Source: Jimgerdemannia flammicorona (Eukaryota > Mucoromycota > Endogonomycetes > Endogonales > Endogonaceae). Taken from it: DNA of 13,198 bases. This document shows positions 1 to 7,812 of the stretch, piece after piece (the first letter of the stretch is position 1; the number at the start of each line of letters is the position of its first letter). The notes beneath the pieces were generated by a model. That model ran no database searches and was not told the DNA's origin. It saw only the letters and a program-made list of their open reading frames with translations. The position numbers and the translations under genes are program-made. The stretch covers positions 1-13,198 of the forward strand of contig RBNI01004967.1 of NCBI GenBank assembly GCA_003990745.1. Reading direction: 5' to 3'.

Positions 1-53
1 TTTATTTTATTTTTTTTTTTTTTTTTTTTTTTTGTTTTTTTGTTTTTTTTTTT
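1..53. repeat. poly-T tract
   Basis: This is a nearly pure T tract, with a run of about 24 T at 10-33 broken only by single G or A bases. It could be the complement of a poly(A) tail from a retroposon lying to the left on the minus strand, or a simple low-complexity expansion. The window edge prevents a decision. The N-terminal (BED zinc finger) part expected for the hAT gene to its right is not visible, so the tract may mark its 5' truncation. Confidence 0.6.
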
Positions 54-612
54 CTTATTAATTTATTATTATTTAATATTTCTCTTTTATATTAAATAGC
101 CAAGATTTTCTATGAAATTATTTCAAAATATGCTTATTCACTAGATTGTCTATAATAGTCAGCCTTTTATAGTTGTTAAGAATTTAGAGCTGAGAGATCT
201 TTTTTATCTTCTGAAACTGGACATTACTATTTCTTCTACTAGAATTATATAAAGTGAAATTAAACTAGTCTTTCAAAGGAATCATAATGCTGTCAAAATT
301 ATACTATAGATAAGATCTAATATTTAACTTTAAATACTAATTCCAATATTTCAAATTAATCTCATTTTGATTTAATTTATTTTGAAATAGAATATACTAG
401 ATCAAATATTCATATCAATATTATTGAATATGCATGCATTTCTTGGAATTAATATATATTGAATTTGTCAAAATTGGTAACTTAACTATATATTGATTGA
501 TTTTGTTAAGCTGTCAGAATATCATTCTGGTAAAAATCTTATTGATATCTTTGAGAGCTATGTTTAAGATTTTAGTATATAGATAATGATATTTAAAGGA
601 TGAGTGAGTCTT

Positions 613-815
613 TTAAAAGAAGTTTTTGAAAAGGTCAGGTTTTTAAAAAAGAAAAAAGATCAGGTTTGCAAAAAGGTCAGATTTTGAAAAAGATTGAGTT
701 TTTTTTAAAAAAGGTTTGGTTTTTGAAAAAGGTTTGGGTTTTTAAAAAAGGTTGGGTTTTTGAAAAGATCAGATTTTAGGTTTTTGATAAAAATCAGATT
801 TTTGAAAAATAGTTA
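613..815 (+). repeat. degenerate ~18-bp tandem repeat inside the hAT gene
   Basis: About ten imperfect units of the type GTTTTTGAAAAAGGTCAG occur, each 15-25 bp long, with GGTTTGG and GATCAG variants. They lie between the hAT segments IDIFESYV.DFSI (from 541) and LVIT..ISNN (from 853), which are normally only about ten residues apart. The reading frame is the same on both sides (541 and 853 differ by a multiple of three), so the expansion left the frame unchanged. Confidence 0.75.
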
Positions 816-2036
816 TTTTATATTTTGAATTATTGATTTTTCACTCTAGATATTGGTTATAATAACATATAATATATCAAACAACAATATATTTTTTCAA
901 ACAATTGGAATAGAGTTCAATTATAGTCTTATCTATCAGCCAATATGTATAATATATATGCTATATAGCTCATATTATTAATCTAGCTATTCAAGCCTTT
1001 TTAATCTGTCTGAAGGCTGATAATAATGGAGAAATGATTTCAAGATCTGGTCATCACCACAGTATTGCAAGAGATTTACTATACAATGTAAAGTCTATAA
1101 AATCAACAATCTAAAGAAACTTATTTTGGATATTAAGACTTAGTGAAACTCAATATATTTGATAATTGAATAGACTATTAAATTATCAGAGGTAATTATA
1201 TTTAATTATATTTAATTAATTGATTGAGTACATAGGTGATGTAGATTCGTAATTATATCTAAATCTAATCTAATAAATTAATTTTATTAATAGCCCTTAA
1301 ATTCAACAGTTATAGCTAATAAAGATTTATGATAATATACTATTAAAGATTATACTTGGCAGTTACTAAAAGATATCATTTTGATGTTAAAGAGTTTTCA
1401 ATATACAATAGATCTTACAACTTGGCAAAAATATCTAACAATTTATTCTATGATTCTGATTTACAACTTTCTACTAGATATATTAGAGAATAATGACAAA
1501 GTATTTTGAAATTATATAGCAGAACCAGAAGAAACTAGAGAGCTGAATACTCTCATTCAATAGGTACTAACAGTAGCTATTGATAAGTTGAAGAAATACA
1601 GATTGTCTAATTTATTATATTAATACTAGTAAGTAAATATATTGAAATTTGCTTATTGCTGAAGACTATTTTGAAATTTTGAACTATAAATCTATTTCAA
1701 AATTTGTTTTACTTTTTGAATAAAAACCAGTTCTTGATCTCAGACTTAAACTATAATATTATTCAAATCACAATTAGAAAACCATTTAGATTGAAGTGGT
1801 CAAAATAACTATTCATATAGTCTATAATGAAAACTATGCCCCTCTATTAGTTTATCATACAAGTTCTGAAGATGATATTAATGTTAATGATATTGCTGAG
1901 CTATCTGAATATATATTCAACAATAAAAGACAAAAACTGATGGCAAATCCTGAGGAGGAGTTAGATAATTATTTAAAAAGTAAAACTGTTAAATTTAAAC
2001 CAGAAGTTGATATATTGTCTTAGTAGCAAGTGAGTT

Positions 2037-2120
2037 GGTCTAATTTAAAATATTATAGATCTAATCCAAAATATTATAGGTCCAATACAAAATATTATGG
2101 GTCCAATTCAAAATATTATT
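2037..2120 (+). repeat. four in-frame 21-bp tandem repeats in the hAT C-terminus
   Basis: Four consecutive 21-bp units (2037-2057, 2058-2078, 2079-2099, 2100-2120) share the core AAAATATTAT. Each encodes a seven-residue unit of the type SN.KYYR. They follow the TAG TAG that replaces the hAT WW pair. The normal family has a single similar segment there (WW..NS..YP), so the unit looks like a local duplication of that native segment. Confidence 0.85.
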
Positions 2121-2409
2121 AATTTGATTTAATTTATTAAGAATATTAGAGCTATAGCAGAAATTACCAAAATCTAGTAAAAATAGCATATAACTATTTA
2201 GCTATCTCAGCAATAAGTATATCTATAGAGAGAGTTTTTTCAAGAGGTAAAGATCTCATAGTGCCTAAAAGAGATACTTTAGATCTTGAAATAATTTGCA
2301 AATATATGTGTTTAAAGGTGTGGTAATAAGCTGATCAATTTCAAAATCTCAAAATATAGTCAAAATATCTTAAAATATAGTTTAATCTCAAAATACTAAA
2401 TAAATATAT

Positions 2410-2619
2410 CTATATATCATAATATTTGAATATAATTTCTAATATATATACTGCTATATTTAAAGCTCTTGAGGCTAGCTCATTAATTGTATCACTATGG
2501 CTCTTAGTACCATCTTTTGGCTTATTTATACTCTTGATACTACTCTTAGCTATATTCAAAGCTTTAATTATGTTACTATGACTTATGAAGCTCTTGGGGT
2601 TCACTTGTTGACCTGGCAT
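2410..2619 (-). CDS. small hypothetical ORF, 69 aa, unrecognised
   Basis: This open frame starts with MPGQQVNPKSF. It is uninterrupted although everything around it is full of stops. I do not recognise a family. The protein is Ser, Ile, Asn and Lys rich and hydrophilic, with no clear signal peptide or membrane segment. It shows weak internal similarity between SHSNIIKA..LNIAKSSI and SHSDTINELASRALNIAVYI, which may reflect an old duplication. It lies just after the hAT stop on the opposite strand, in DNA with TCAAAATAT-type repeats. It could be a fragment of another element, the end of a larger decayed gene, or chance. Function unknown. Confidence 0.25.
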   Translation of the reverse strand: MPGQQVNPKSFISHSNIIKALNIAKSSIKSINKPKDGTKSHSDTINELASRALNIAVYILEIIFKYYDI

Positions 2620-2692
2620 TAAAAATATATAAATAAGCTATCTAAGCTACCCTCTTTAATAAAAAAATAAAATAATAAAAAAACCTAATTAA

Positions 2693-3168
2693 AACAAAAT
2701 AAAATTACATATTCAAGCTTATCTCAACTACCTCTTAATTTATTTTGAAGACATAAACCATATAATTGGTAAGATATCCATTTGGGTAGTAACTGATGGA
2801 ATTGATACTACTCAAGATAAATATAAAAAGAAGAAGAAAATAATTAATAAAGTGATTGAGCAATTCATCTCAGCTATTGCCCCAATCCTCCCAGCTGCCC
2901 TGGTCACTCCTCTAGTCCTAGTTATTGCCCTGGCCCTAGTCATCACCCCAGTCCCCTCAGTCCTGATTGTCTCAGCCACTCTAAAGCCAAGAGGCTATCC
3001 TTGGACCAGTTGTAATAATTGTAGATAATATGGGAAGACTTACAGTACTCTCTCTCAAATTTGTCAGAGATTGAACCCATTGACTTCTAATCTATCTTTG
3101 AGAAAAAGGTCTTATGATAATTTCTGTCAGTTGGCTATTACTGTGATCACATATACTACTAGGTACTG
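2693..3168 (+). pseudogene. decayed open stretch with CCHC-knuckle-like motif
   Basis: A single frame is open from after the TAA at 2690 to a TAA at 3026-3028, and past that stop to TGA at about 3166-3168. It has no ATG, so it is a fragment. It reads through a Lys-rich stretch (DKYKKKKKIINK, about 2810-2850) and an Ala/Val/Pro-rich stretch (about 2870-2980, distinctly GC-richer than its surroundings). It then reaches TSCNNCR, stop, YGKTYSTLSQIC. The spacing matches a CX2CX4HX4C knuckle with His replaced by Lys and the last Cys by Leu. Such knuckles occur in transposase and gag proteins, but I cannot name the family. No neighbour shares its frame or strand logic. The next 120 bases (3169-3286) are AT-rich with nothing recognisable. 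Confidence 0.35.
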
Positions 3169-3286
3169 AGTATCAGATAAGTGAAATATATCAGGCAAGT
3201 ATTATAAGTACTGAATATGTTATATTGCTATATATTTGATTAATAAATAAAAGATTGATATATCAAGCCACCAACTTTAAATTTCA

Positions 3287-3352
3287 ACAATTTATGAATC
3301 TAAAATTTTTAAAATTCAATAACTTGATGAAAATATGTCCAAATTTAATAGT
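3287..3352. repeat. dispersed repeat fragment (copy 1), PLE left flank
   Basis: The stretch ending in CAATAACTTGATGAAAATAT, then TCCAAATTTAATAG, closely resembles 13115-13152 near the right edge (CAATAACTCGATGAATAATT, then ATCCAAATTTGATGAT). It stops exactly where the pLTR begins, so the PLE terminus sits within this repeat family. Confidence 0.6.
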
Positions 3353-3851
3353 AGAGGAAGAGGGTCCATCAGAAGCCATAGAAGTGAACCTAGAGCTAGT
3401 GTCAAAGTAAATAGAAGACATATGGAAGAGCATGTATAAGGGGGACAAATAAAGAACATAACTGAAATTGTATCAGCCATTTATTACTATGTAAAAATAC
3501 AGTCCTTATATACAAAATATAATATCTCAAAGGGGAGAATATGCCATAACTCAGGGTGAACTAAATTAGGAACCATATGATCACCAGATATAAGTGGAGA
3601 TAAAGAGAGAGCCAATTCCAGTTGCAGAATAAAAATCACAACAAACACAAATAAAACAAATCTAAATCAAGATTAAAAAACATCTGCTGACTCTGGAGGG
3701 GTGAGCACAAGTAAGGGGTGAGGCCAAAATAGAGTGAGCTATAGTAAGTCCAAGTGAAATGAGAGGCCAAAGGCAGTAGAGTAGAGCAGAGTAAGGCTGA
3801 GACCCCAGAGCCAGTATGAGACCTCAGAGGGGGCAAGGATGTTTTTTAATC
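3353..3851 (-). repeat. pLTR A (downstream copy)
   Basis: It is collinear with 6996-7494: a 332-bp arm (3353-3684), a 153-bp segment (3685-3837) and a 14-bp end (3838-3851). The arm ends with GATTAAAAAACATC (3671-3684) and the repeat ends with its reverse complement GATGTTTTTTAATC (3838-3851), so the 153-bp segment is bracketed by a 14-bp inverted repeat. Read on the minus strand it carries the TATA-like box (3512-3505) and still has an intact ATG (3379-3377) at the position of the element's start codon. Confidence 0.85.
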
Positions 3852-6800
3852 CTCTAGCAGAGCTGGAGGTACAAGAAGGTGATAAAAATGCAAAATGAGA
3901 GTAATGGATTAAAGAAGAAATAGAAGGAAGACACAAATGAGCAATCAGAGGGTGTTGAGGAAGAGACAAAAGTCTATAGCATAAAAGAGAAGAGTACAGG
4001 ATGGTGTCAGGGCATTGTGTGACCCAGCAAGTATAATTGAATGATATAATGAGAATTGGGAGTGGGAATGAAGAGAGAGTATGGAGAGAGTAAGGGGGGA
4101 GAGAGAAAAGGGAAGGAGGATAAAGAGGAGAGAGGAGGGAAGAGCAAACAACAGACCATTCAATAGAAGCAAGCAGATTCTGAATAATAAAAATAGGGTA
4201 GGCATGACAATGGACCCTGAAGTTGCCAAGAACCCAAATAGCAGACACCCAATTAGAACGATAGGAGCAGTATAGTGCAAGATGATGAATCTCATCACAA
4301 ATGTATTTGAGAAGAGTGCAATAAGAATGATTGGAACAGAAGTCTGGAAACTGTTGTGAATGGAGAAAATGAGAATAAACAACAGTTTGGAAGAGGGAAA
4401 GAGAAATAGAAAGGTCCAAAAAGGGGATACTAGTTATACTATACACCCAAGTAATGGAATGATGGAGAGGGTAGACACTACAGAACATATTAGAAATATC
4501 AACACTAGCAATAACAAGGATGATGAAATCATTGATATATCAGCAAAAGAAGATATCTCCAGCCCAGAATGCAATAGAAAGAGATAAAGAAGGATCATGT
4601 ATCACACAAAGTTCATGGGCCAGACCAATGAGGTTAGCAAGGGTGGGGGTATAATTTGTTCCCATGGCAATACCAGAAGTCTGGTGAAAAGAGCCAAGGG
4701 CTAACTCAAAATAATTAAAGCTGCAGACAAGGAGCATAAGCTCAATAATAGAAGCCAATGAAACTGGAGAGTCCTAAGAGAAGACAATAGAACCCAAGAA
4801 GCAAAGACAATCATTGATCTCATCAAAATAAATAGTAGTATAGAAGGAAAAGAAGTCACCAGAGGCCAAATGGGAAAAACAGTGAATAAGCACAATGGTG
4901 GAGCAGAGAAGGGCAAGCTCTTGAGTATCATGAAGAATTGTGTACTCAGGCTCAAGATGGTGTTGAAGAAGAGCCATCTAAGAGAGGAAGAAGTGGGATA
5001 ACAACTTCGAAATCTCAGTAGTAGGTGAGCTATAAGTAGCTGTAATGGAATGCCAGGCCAAAGTAGGCTTGTGGACTTTAGGAAGAGCATAAAAAACCAG
5101 AAGATAAATGTCTAGCAAGGATGAAGAGTCCTGGAAGAAGTTAAAAATAGGGTTCACAAATGGAGAATCTGAAAGCAATCTAGCATAAGCCAGAGAAACC
5201 CAAAGAAGAGTGAGAACCCCATCAAATCCAAGAGTGCTAAGCTTGTAAGCCATGGCTTAAAGGAGGGCAGAAAGACCATCAAGGTAGAGTGACTTAGAAA
5301 TAAGTGCAATACTCTGATTCTTATCAGTGACTATGAGCAAATGCAAAGGCAATTGCTTGACCAATTTAAGTATAGTATGTATAGCATGGTCCAAAACCAA
5401 GCAGAAGTAAGTACATCTGAGAATAGACAGTAAGCGAGCCATATCAAGGAATATGCAGTGTGAAGAGACATTAGGAGGGGGAACTCAATCACTAGGAATA
5501 TAATAGTGAGAGGGCATCTCACCACAATCCTCAAAGAAGATGGCAAGGTCAAGAGCATGATGAAAACATATAAGATGAGCCAGATTAGTGAAAGAGAATT
5601 GTGAGAGAGTCACAGGAAAAATGAAGCAAAGACTCAAGGATAAGGCAAAAACTTGAAGGAGAGAAAGTGGGCAGTCAGCCAAAGAAAAAGAAGGAGACAA
5701 AGGTATTCCAAGAGAAGAATATACTCAAAAGTTTGGGACAAGTAACTGGGAAAGGCAAAGGGGGGACAGTATGAGGAACTACTCAGGGTACACCAGAAGC
5801 AACAATGAAAACTGAGAGGGGACAGGGACACTAGGGAAGAACTATGCTAAGGGAAAGTTTAAGAGCAGGAGGCCTTCCTCTTCTCTCTGACTTTTTTTTG
5901 AAGGTGGTGAGTCTGATGAGCAGGAGCACACCTCATCAGAGTGCCAGACCTTATGACTACAGGCTTTCATGCAGCCCTTACATTCAGGGGCATGGATAGA
6001 GGAAGTGGAGGAGGAGCCAGGGAAGGAGGCAGAAGGAGAGTGAGCAGCTGAAGAGGCAGCAGTATAAGAGACATCACCATGGGGGCAGACAGACTTGGCC
6101 AGGTACCAGTAGGCATGGTGGAGGTAACTAGAGCAGACAGCACAGAGACAAGTCCCAATGGGGCAAGAAGCAAGTTGGTGGCTATGCTTGGGGGCAGGGG
6201 GAACAGAGAAGGAGGCCTTGGTAAGAGGGGGACTGAGAAGAGACTGATGAAGCCTGGTTGGGCTTGGCAGGGGTCTTGGCAGGGACCTTGGTGACAGCAG
6301 CAGTGATAGAATGAACCTCAGTATGGGCAGTGGCACAAGTCTCAGCATAGATGGCCTTAGAGACTGAAACCTCAGGGGAGGCAGGCAGAGGAGTAGTGGT
6401 GGTGGCACAAGTAGTGGTGGCAGCATGTGATATTTCCTGCTTATGAAGACGAGTAGCAAAAGAGGTGCTGGCAAGGAGTAAGCAATGGACAGCATCAATG
6501 TCAGCAGCAGCAGAGGGAACTTCTTGGACAGCAAAGCCACAGAAAGGGGTAGCATCTGTGAAGTAGGAGGAGGTGAGGGCTATAAACAGCACAGATATAA
6601 TGGAAGGAGGTGGAGGCAGCAGTAGCAGGAGTGATGGCAGCATCAGTGGCAGCAAGCTTAGTGATAGCAGTAGTAGTGTGAACCTCTTTGGAGAGGGCTT
6701 GGCAGCAGGCCTCAGGGAGAACAGAGTAGCAGATGGTAGGTGGAGTGATAATATTGATGTCATGGTAGAGATGAGCCTTCTTGGCAGAGAGAGCAAGGAC

Positions 6801-7022
6801 CAACTGGAACTGAGAGAGGAGCAGATGATCAGAAGGACAAAGGTCCAGAGAAAGGAAAAGGATGGAAGATGAGACATAGGTCTCAAACAAGACAGTGGCA
6901 GGGACAAAAGTAGAGAGAGAAGGAGAAAGAGGAAGAACCTCATCCATAATCTTATCAATAGAGACAGAGGCCCCAAGAACAGATGATATAGCAGTGGAGG
7001 AAGAGGGTCCAGCAGAAGCTAT
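3739..7022 (-). pseudogene. Penelope-like element polyprotein/reverse transcriptase, decayed
   Basis: The start is equivalent to the MAPAG start encoded in pLTR C; here the ATG reads ATA (7022-7020). The N-terminal part runs in one frame to about 6560, a second to about 6225 (low-complexity Ala/Thr/Ser/Pro) and a third from there to 3739. The shift near 6225 is at a C-rich run. The last frame stays unbroken by indels for about 2.5 kb but has TAG, TGA or TAA at 5842, 5779, 5725, 5485, 5257, 4978, 4774 and 4540. In order it shows: a Cys-rich region (6165-5920), IVTDKNQSIALISK (about 5334), ALPKVHKP (about 5088), HLASGDFFSFYT (motif A Asp 4857-4855), FHQTSGIAMGTNYTPTLANL (about 4689-4630), YINDFIIL (4539-4516; first Asp of YIDD is Asn), IPFLDLSISLS, then NHSYCTLLKYICDEIHHLALY and the thumb-like PLIAHL region. 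LPKVHK, GIAMGTN and YIDD together are Penelope-specific. The enzyme would copy element RNA at a nicked target. Inactive here. Confidence 0.85.
5920..6165 (-). other. Cys/His-rich putative zinc-binding region of the PLE protein
   Basis: In the RT frame upstream of the RT, residues read CPIGTCLCAVC, then a Tyr/His segment to VCPHGDV, a Ser-rich linker, then ECKGCMKACSHKVWHSDEVC and SCSSDSPPSKKS. The spacing CX2CX3C...C resembles nucleic-acid-binding zinc clusters, and a basic KKSQRE tail follows. Naiad/Chlamys-type PLEs have zinc-finger features with an N-terminal GIY-YIG, but no GIY or YIG motif is visible here. Zinc binding is inferred. Confidence 0.45.
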
Positions 7023-7494
7023 GGGAGCAAACCTAGAGCTAGTATTAAAAGGAATAGAAGATATGTAGAAGAATATGTATAAGAGAGATGAATAAAGAAT
7101 ATAACCAAAATTGCATCAGCTGTTTATTGCCACACAAAAACACAGTCCTTATATATAAAATATGATGTCCTAAAGGAAAGGATGTGCCACAACTCAGGGC
7201 GAACCAAATTAGGAACCACATGACCACTAGAGATAAGCAGAGATAAAGAGAGAGCCAATCTCAGTTGCAGGATAAAAATCACAAACAATACAAATAAAAC
7301 AAATCCAAATCGAGATTTAAAAATATCTACAGACTATAGAGGGGTGAGTATAAGTAAGGGGTGAGGCCAAAACAGAGTGAGCTATAGTGAGCCTGAGCAA
7401 AGTGAGGGGCCAAAGGTAGCAGAGGAGAGCAGAGTAAGGCTGAGACCCTGGAGCAAGCATGAGACCCCAGAGGGGGCAAGGATGTTTTTTAATC
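6996..7494 (-). repeat. pLTR B (upstream copy)
   Basis: It has the same length and internal plan as pLTR A: arm 6996-7327, central 153-bp segment 7328-7480, end 7481-7494. On the minus strand it lies upstream of, and contributes the first codons of, the PLE reading frame. Its initiator position is ATA rather than ATG (7022-7020). The TATA-like box is at 7155-7148. Confidence 0.85.
7148..7155 (-). promoter_or_regulatory. TATA-like box in pLTR B
   Basis: TATATAAG on the minus strand, about 126 bp upstream of the PLE initiator position (7022). It would serve leftward transcription of the PLE. Confidence 0.35.
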
Positions 7495-7812
7495 TCGATT
7501 TGGATTTGTTTGTTTATGTTTGTTTGTGATTTTTATCCTGCAACTGAGATTGAATCTCTCTTTATCTCTGCTTATCTCTGGTGGTCATGTGGTTCCTAAT
7601 TCAGTTTGCCCTGAGTTGTAGTATATTCTCCCCTTTGGGACATTGTATTTTGTATATAAGGACTACATTTTTACATGGTAATAAACAGCTGATGCAATTT
7701 TGGTTACATTCTTTATTTGTCCCCCTTATATATGCTCTTTCATATGTCTTCTATTTACTTTAATACTGGCTCTAGGTTCACTCCCATGGCTCCTGCTGGA
7801 CTCTCTTCCTCC
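7481..7812 (+). repeat. pLTR C (inverted copy, lacks the 153-bp segment)
   Basis: This 332-bp segment is the reverse complement of the arm of pLTR B and shares 7481-7494 with it. The homology stops after CTCTTCCTCC, the same point where pLTR A and B stop on their coding side. Read rightward it carries a TATA-like box (7653-7660) and an ATG at 7786-7788 followed by codons APAGLSSS. Those codons run without a break into the LINE endonuclease frame. Confidence 0.85.
7653..7660 (+). promoter_or_regulatory. TATA-like box in pLTR C
   Basis: TATATAAG, 133 bp upstream of the ATG at 7786, is followed by a pyrimidine-rich leader. The same octamer is kept in pLTR B (7155-7148) and pLTR A (3512-3505) on the minus strand, although surrounding bases have drifted. 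A core promoter role is inferred from position and conservation only. Confidence 0.4.

Larger units (their letters stand above)
163..2326 (+). pseudogene. hAT-family DNA transposase, decayed
   Basis: hAT transposases are RNase H-fold cut-and-paste enzymes of the nucleus. The pieces appear in family order. PFIVVKNLELRDLF, then LDITI, lies from 163 (the pre-catalytic helical region). HAFLGINIY lies at 433 and YHSGKNL at 520. LVIT followed by YNISNN lies at 853; this is the usual catalytic DNASNN box with Asp replaced by Tyr. CYIAHIINLAIQAFL lies at 959. A region beginning WQLLKDIILMLKSF and reaching AIDKLKKYRLSNLLY lies at 1351-1620. The C-terminal dimerisation part lies at 1796-2326 with EEELDNYLKSK, VDILS, YLAISAISISIERVFSRGKD and IICKYMCLKVW, then TAA. 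At least three frame changes (about 920-959, 1045-1351, 1640-1796) and many stops break it. The WW after DIL reads TAG TAG, as expected from G-to-A changes. The N-terminal BED finger and terminal inverted repeats were not found. It is certainly a pseudogene; the family call is strong. Confidence 0.87.
3353..7812 (-). mobile_element. Penelope-like retroelement with direct and inverted pLTRs
   Basis: Seen: a coding region read leftward (about 7022 to 3739) with Penelope-type RT motifs. It is bracketed by two same-orientation 499-bp repeats (3353-3851 and 6996-7494) plus one inverted 332-bp copy (7481-7812). The outer ends at 3353 and 7812 are therefore inverted with respect to each other. Known: PLEs characteristically carry pLTRs in direct or inverted arrangement and move by target-primed reverse transcription. 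Not seen: a C-terminal GIY-YIG domain; the reading frame runs from the RT thumb straight into pLTR A. This suggests an endonuclease-lacking PLE, the type linked to telomere-proximal sites in fungi, rotifers and plants, though loss in this copy is possible. I found no convincing target-site duplication. Confidence 0.8.
6996..7812. repeat. foldback: 332-bp inverted arms around a 153-bp loop
   Basis: Arms 6996-7327 and 7481-7812 are equal in length and nearly complementary, with scattered mismatches mostly of transition type. Transcripts crossing it in either direction would form a long hairpin. The two TATA-like boxes face outward, toward the PLE on the left and the LINE on the right. Confidence 0.85.

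Noticed and set aside
600..830. Telomere-like G/T repeats (GGTTTGGGTTTTT)
   Set aside because: Units are irregular, A-rich, embedded in a hAT gene and unlike a telomeric hexamer or heptamer array.
4081..4587. Plus-strand ORFs over the PLE (also 6079-6294 and 6573-6872)
   Set aside because: They lie antisense to the RT frame with Arg/Gly/Glu-rich composition typical of the complement of a pyrimidine-rich coding strand.
3739..6225. Alternative genetic code with TAG/TAA read as Gln
   Set aside because: TGA also interrupts the frames, and TAG replaces TGG (Trp) in the LINE copy comparison, so mutation explains the stops better.
7600..7720. Hammerhead ribozyme in the pLTR, as known for some PLEs
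   Set aside because: Only CTGATGC (near CAGCTGATGCAATTTT) was found; the required CTGATGA...GAAA core is not present in any of the three copies.
7045..7763. Paired 60-aa ORFs beginning MVMWFLI in pLTR B (7227-7045, minus) and pLTR C (7581-7763, plus)
   Set aside because: They are the same stretch of the repeat read in both arms. Many codons differ in amino acid, pLTR A has a stop early in it, and it overlaps the TATA-like box. It is a by-product of repeat homology, not a supported gene.
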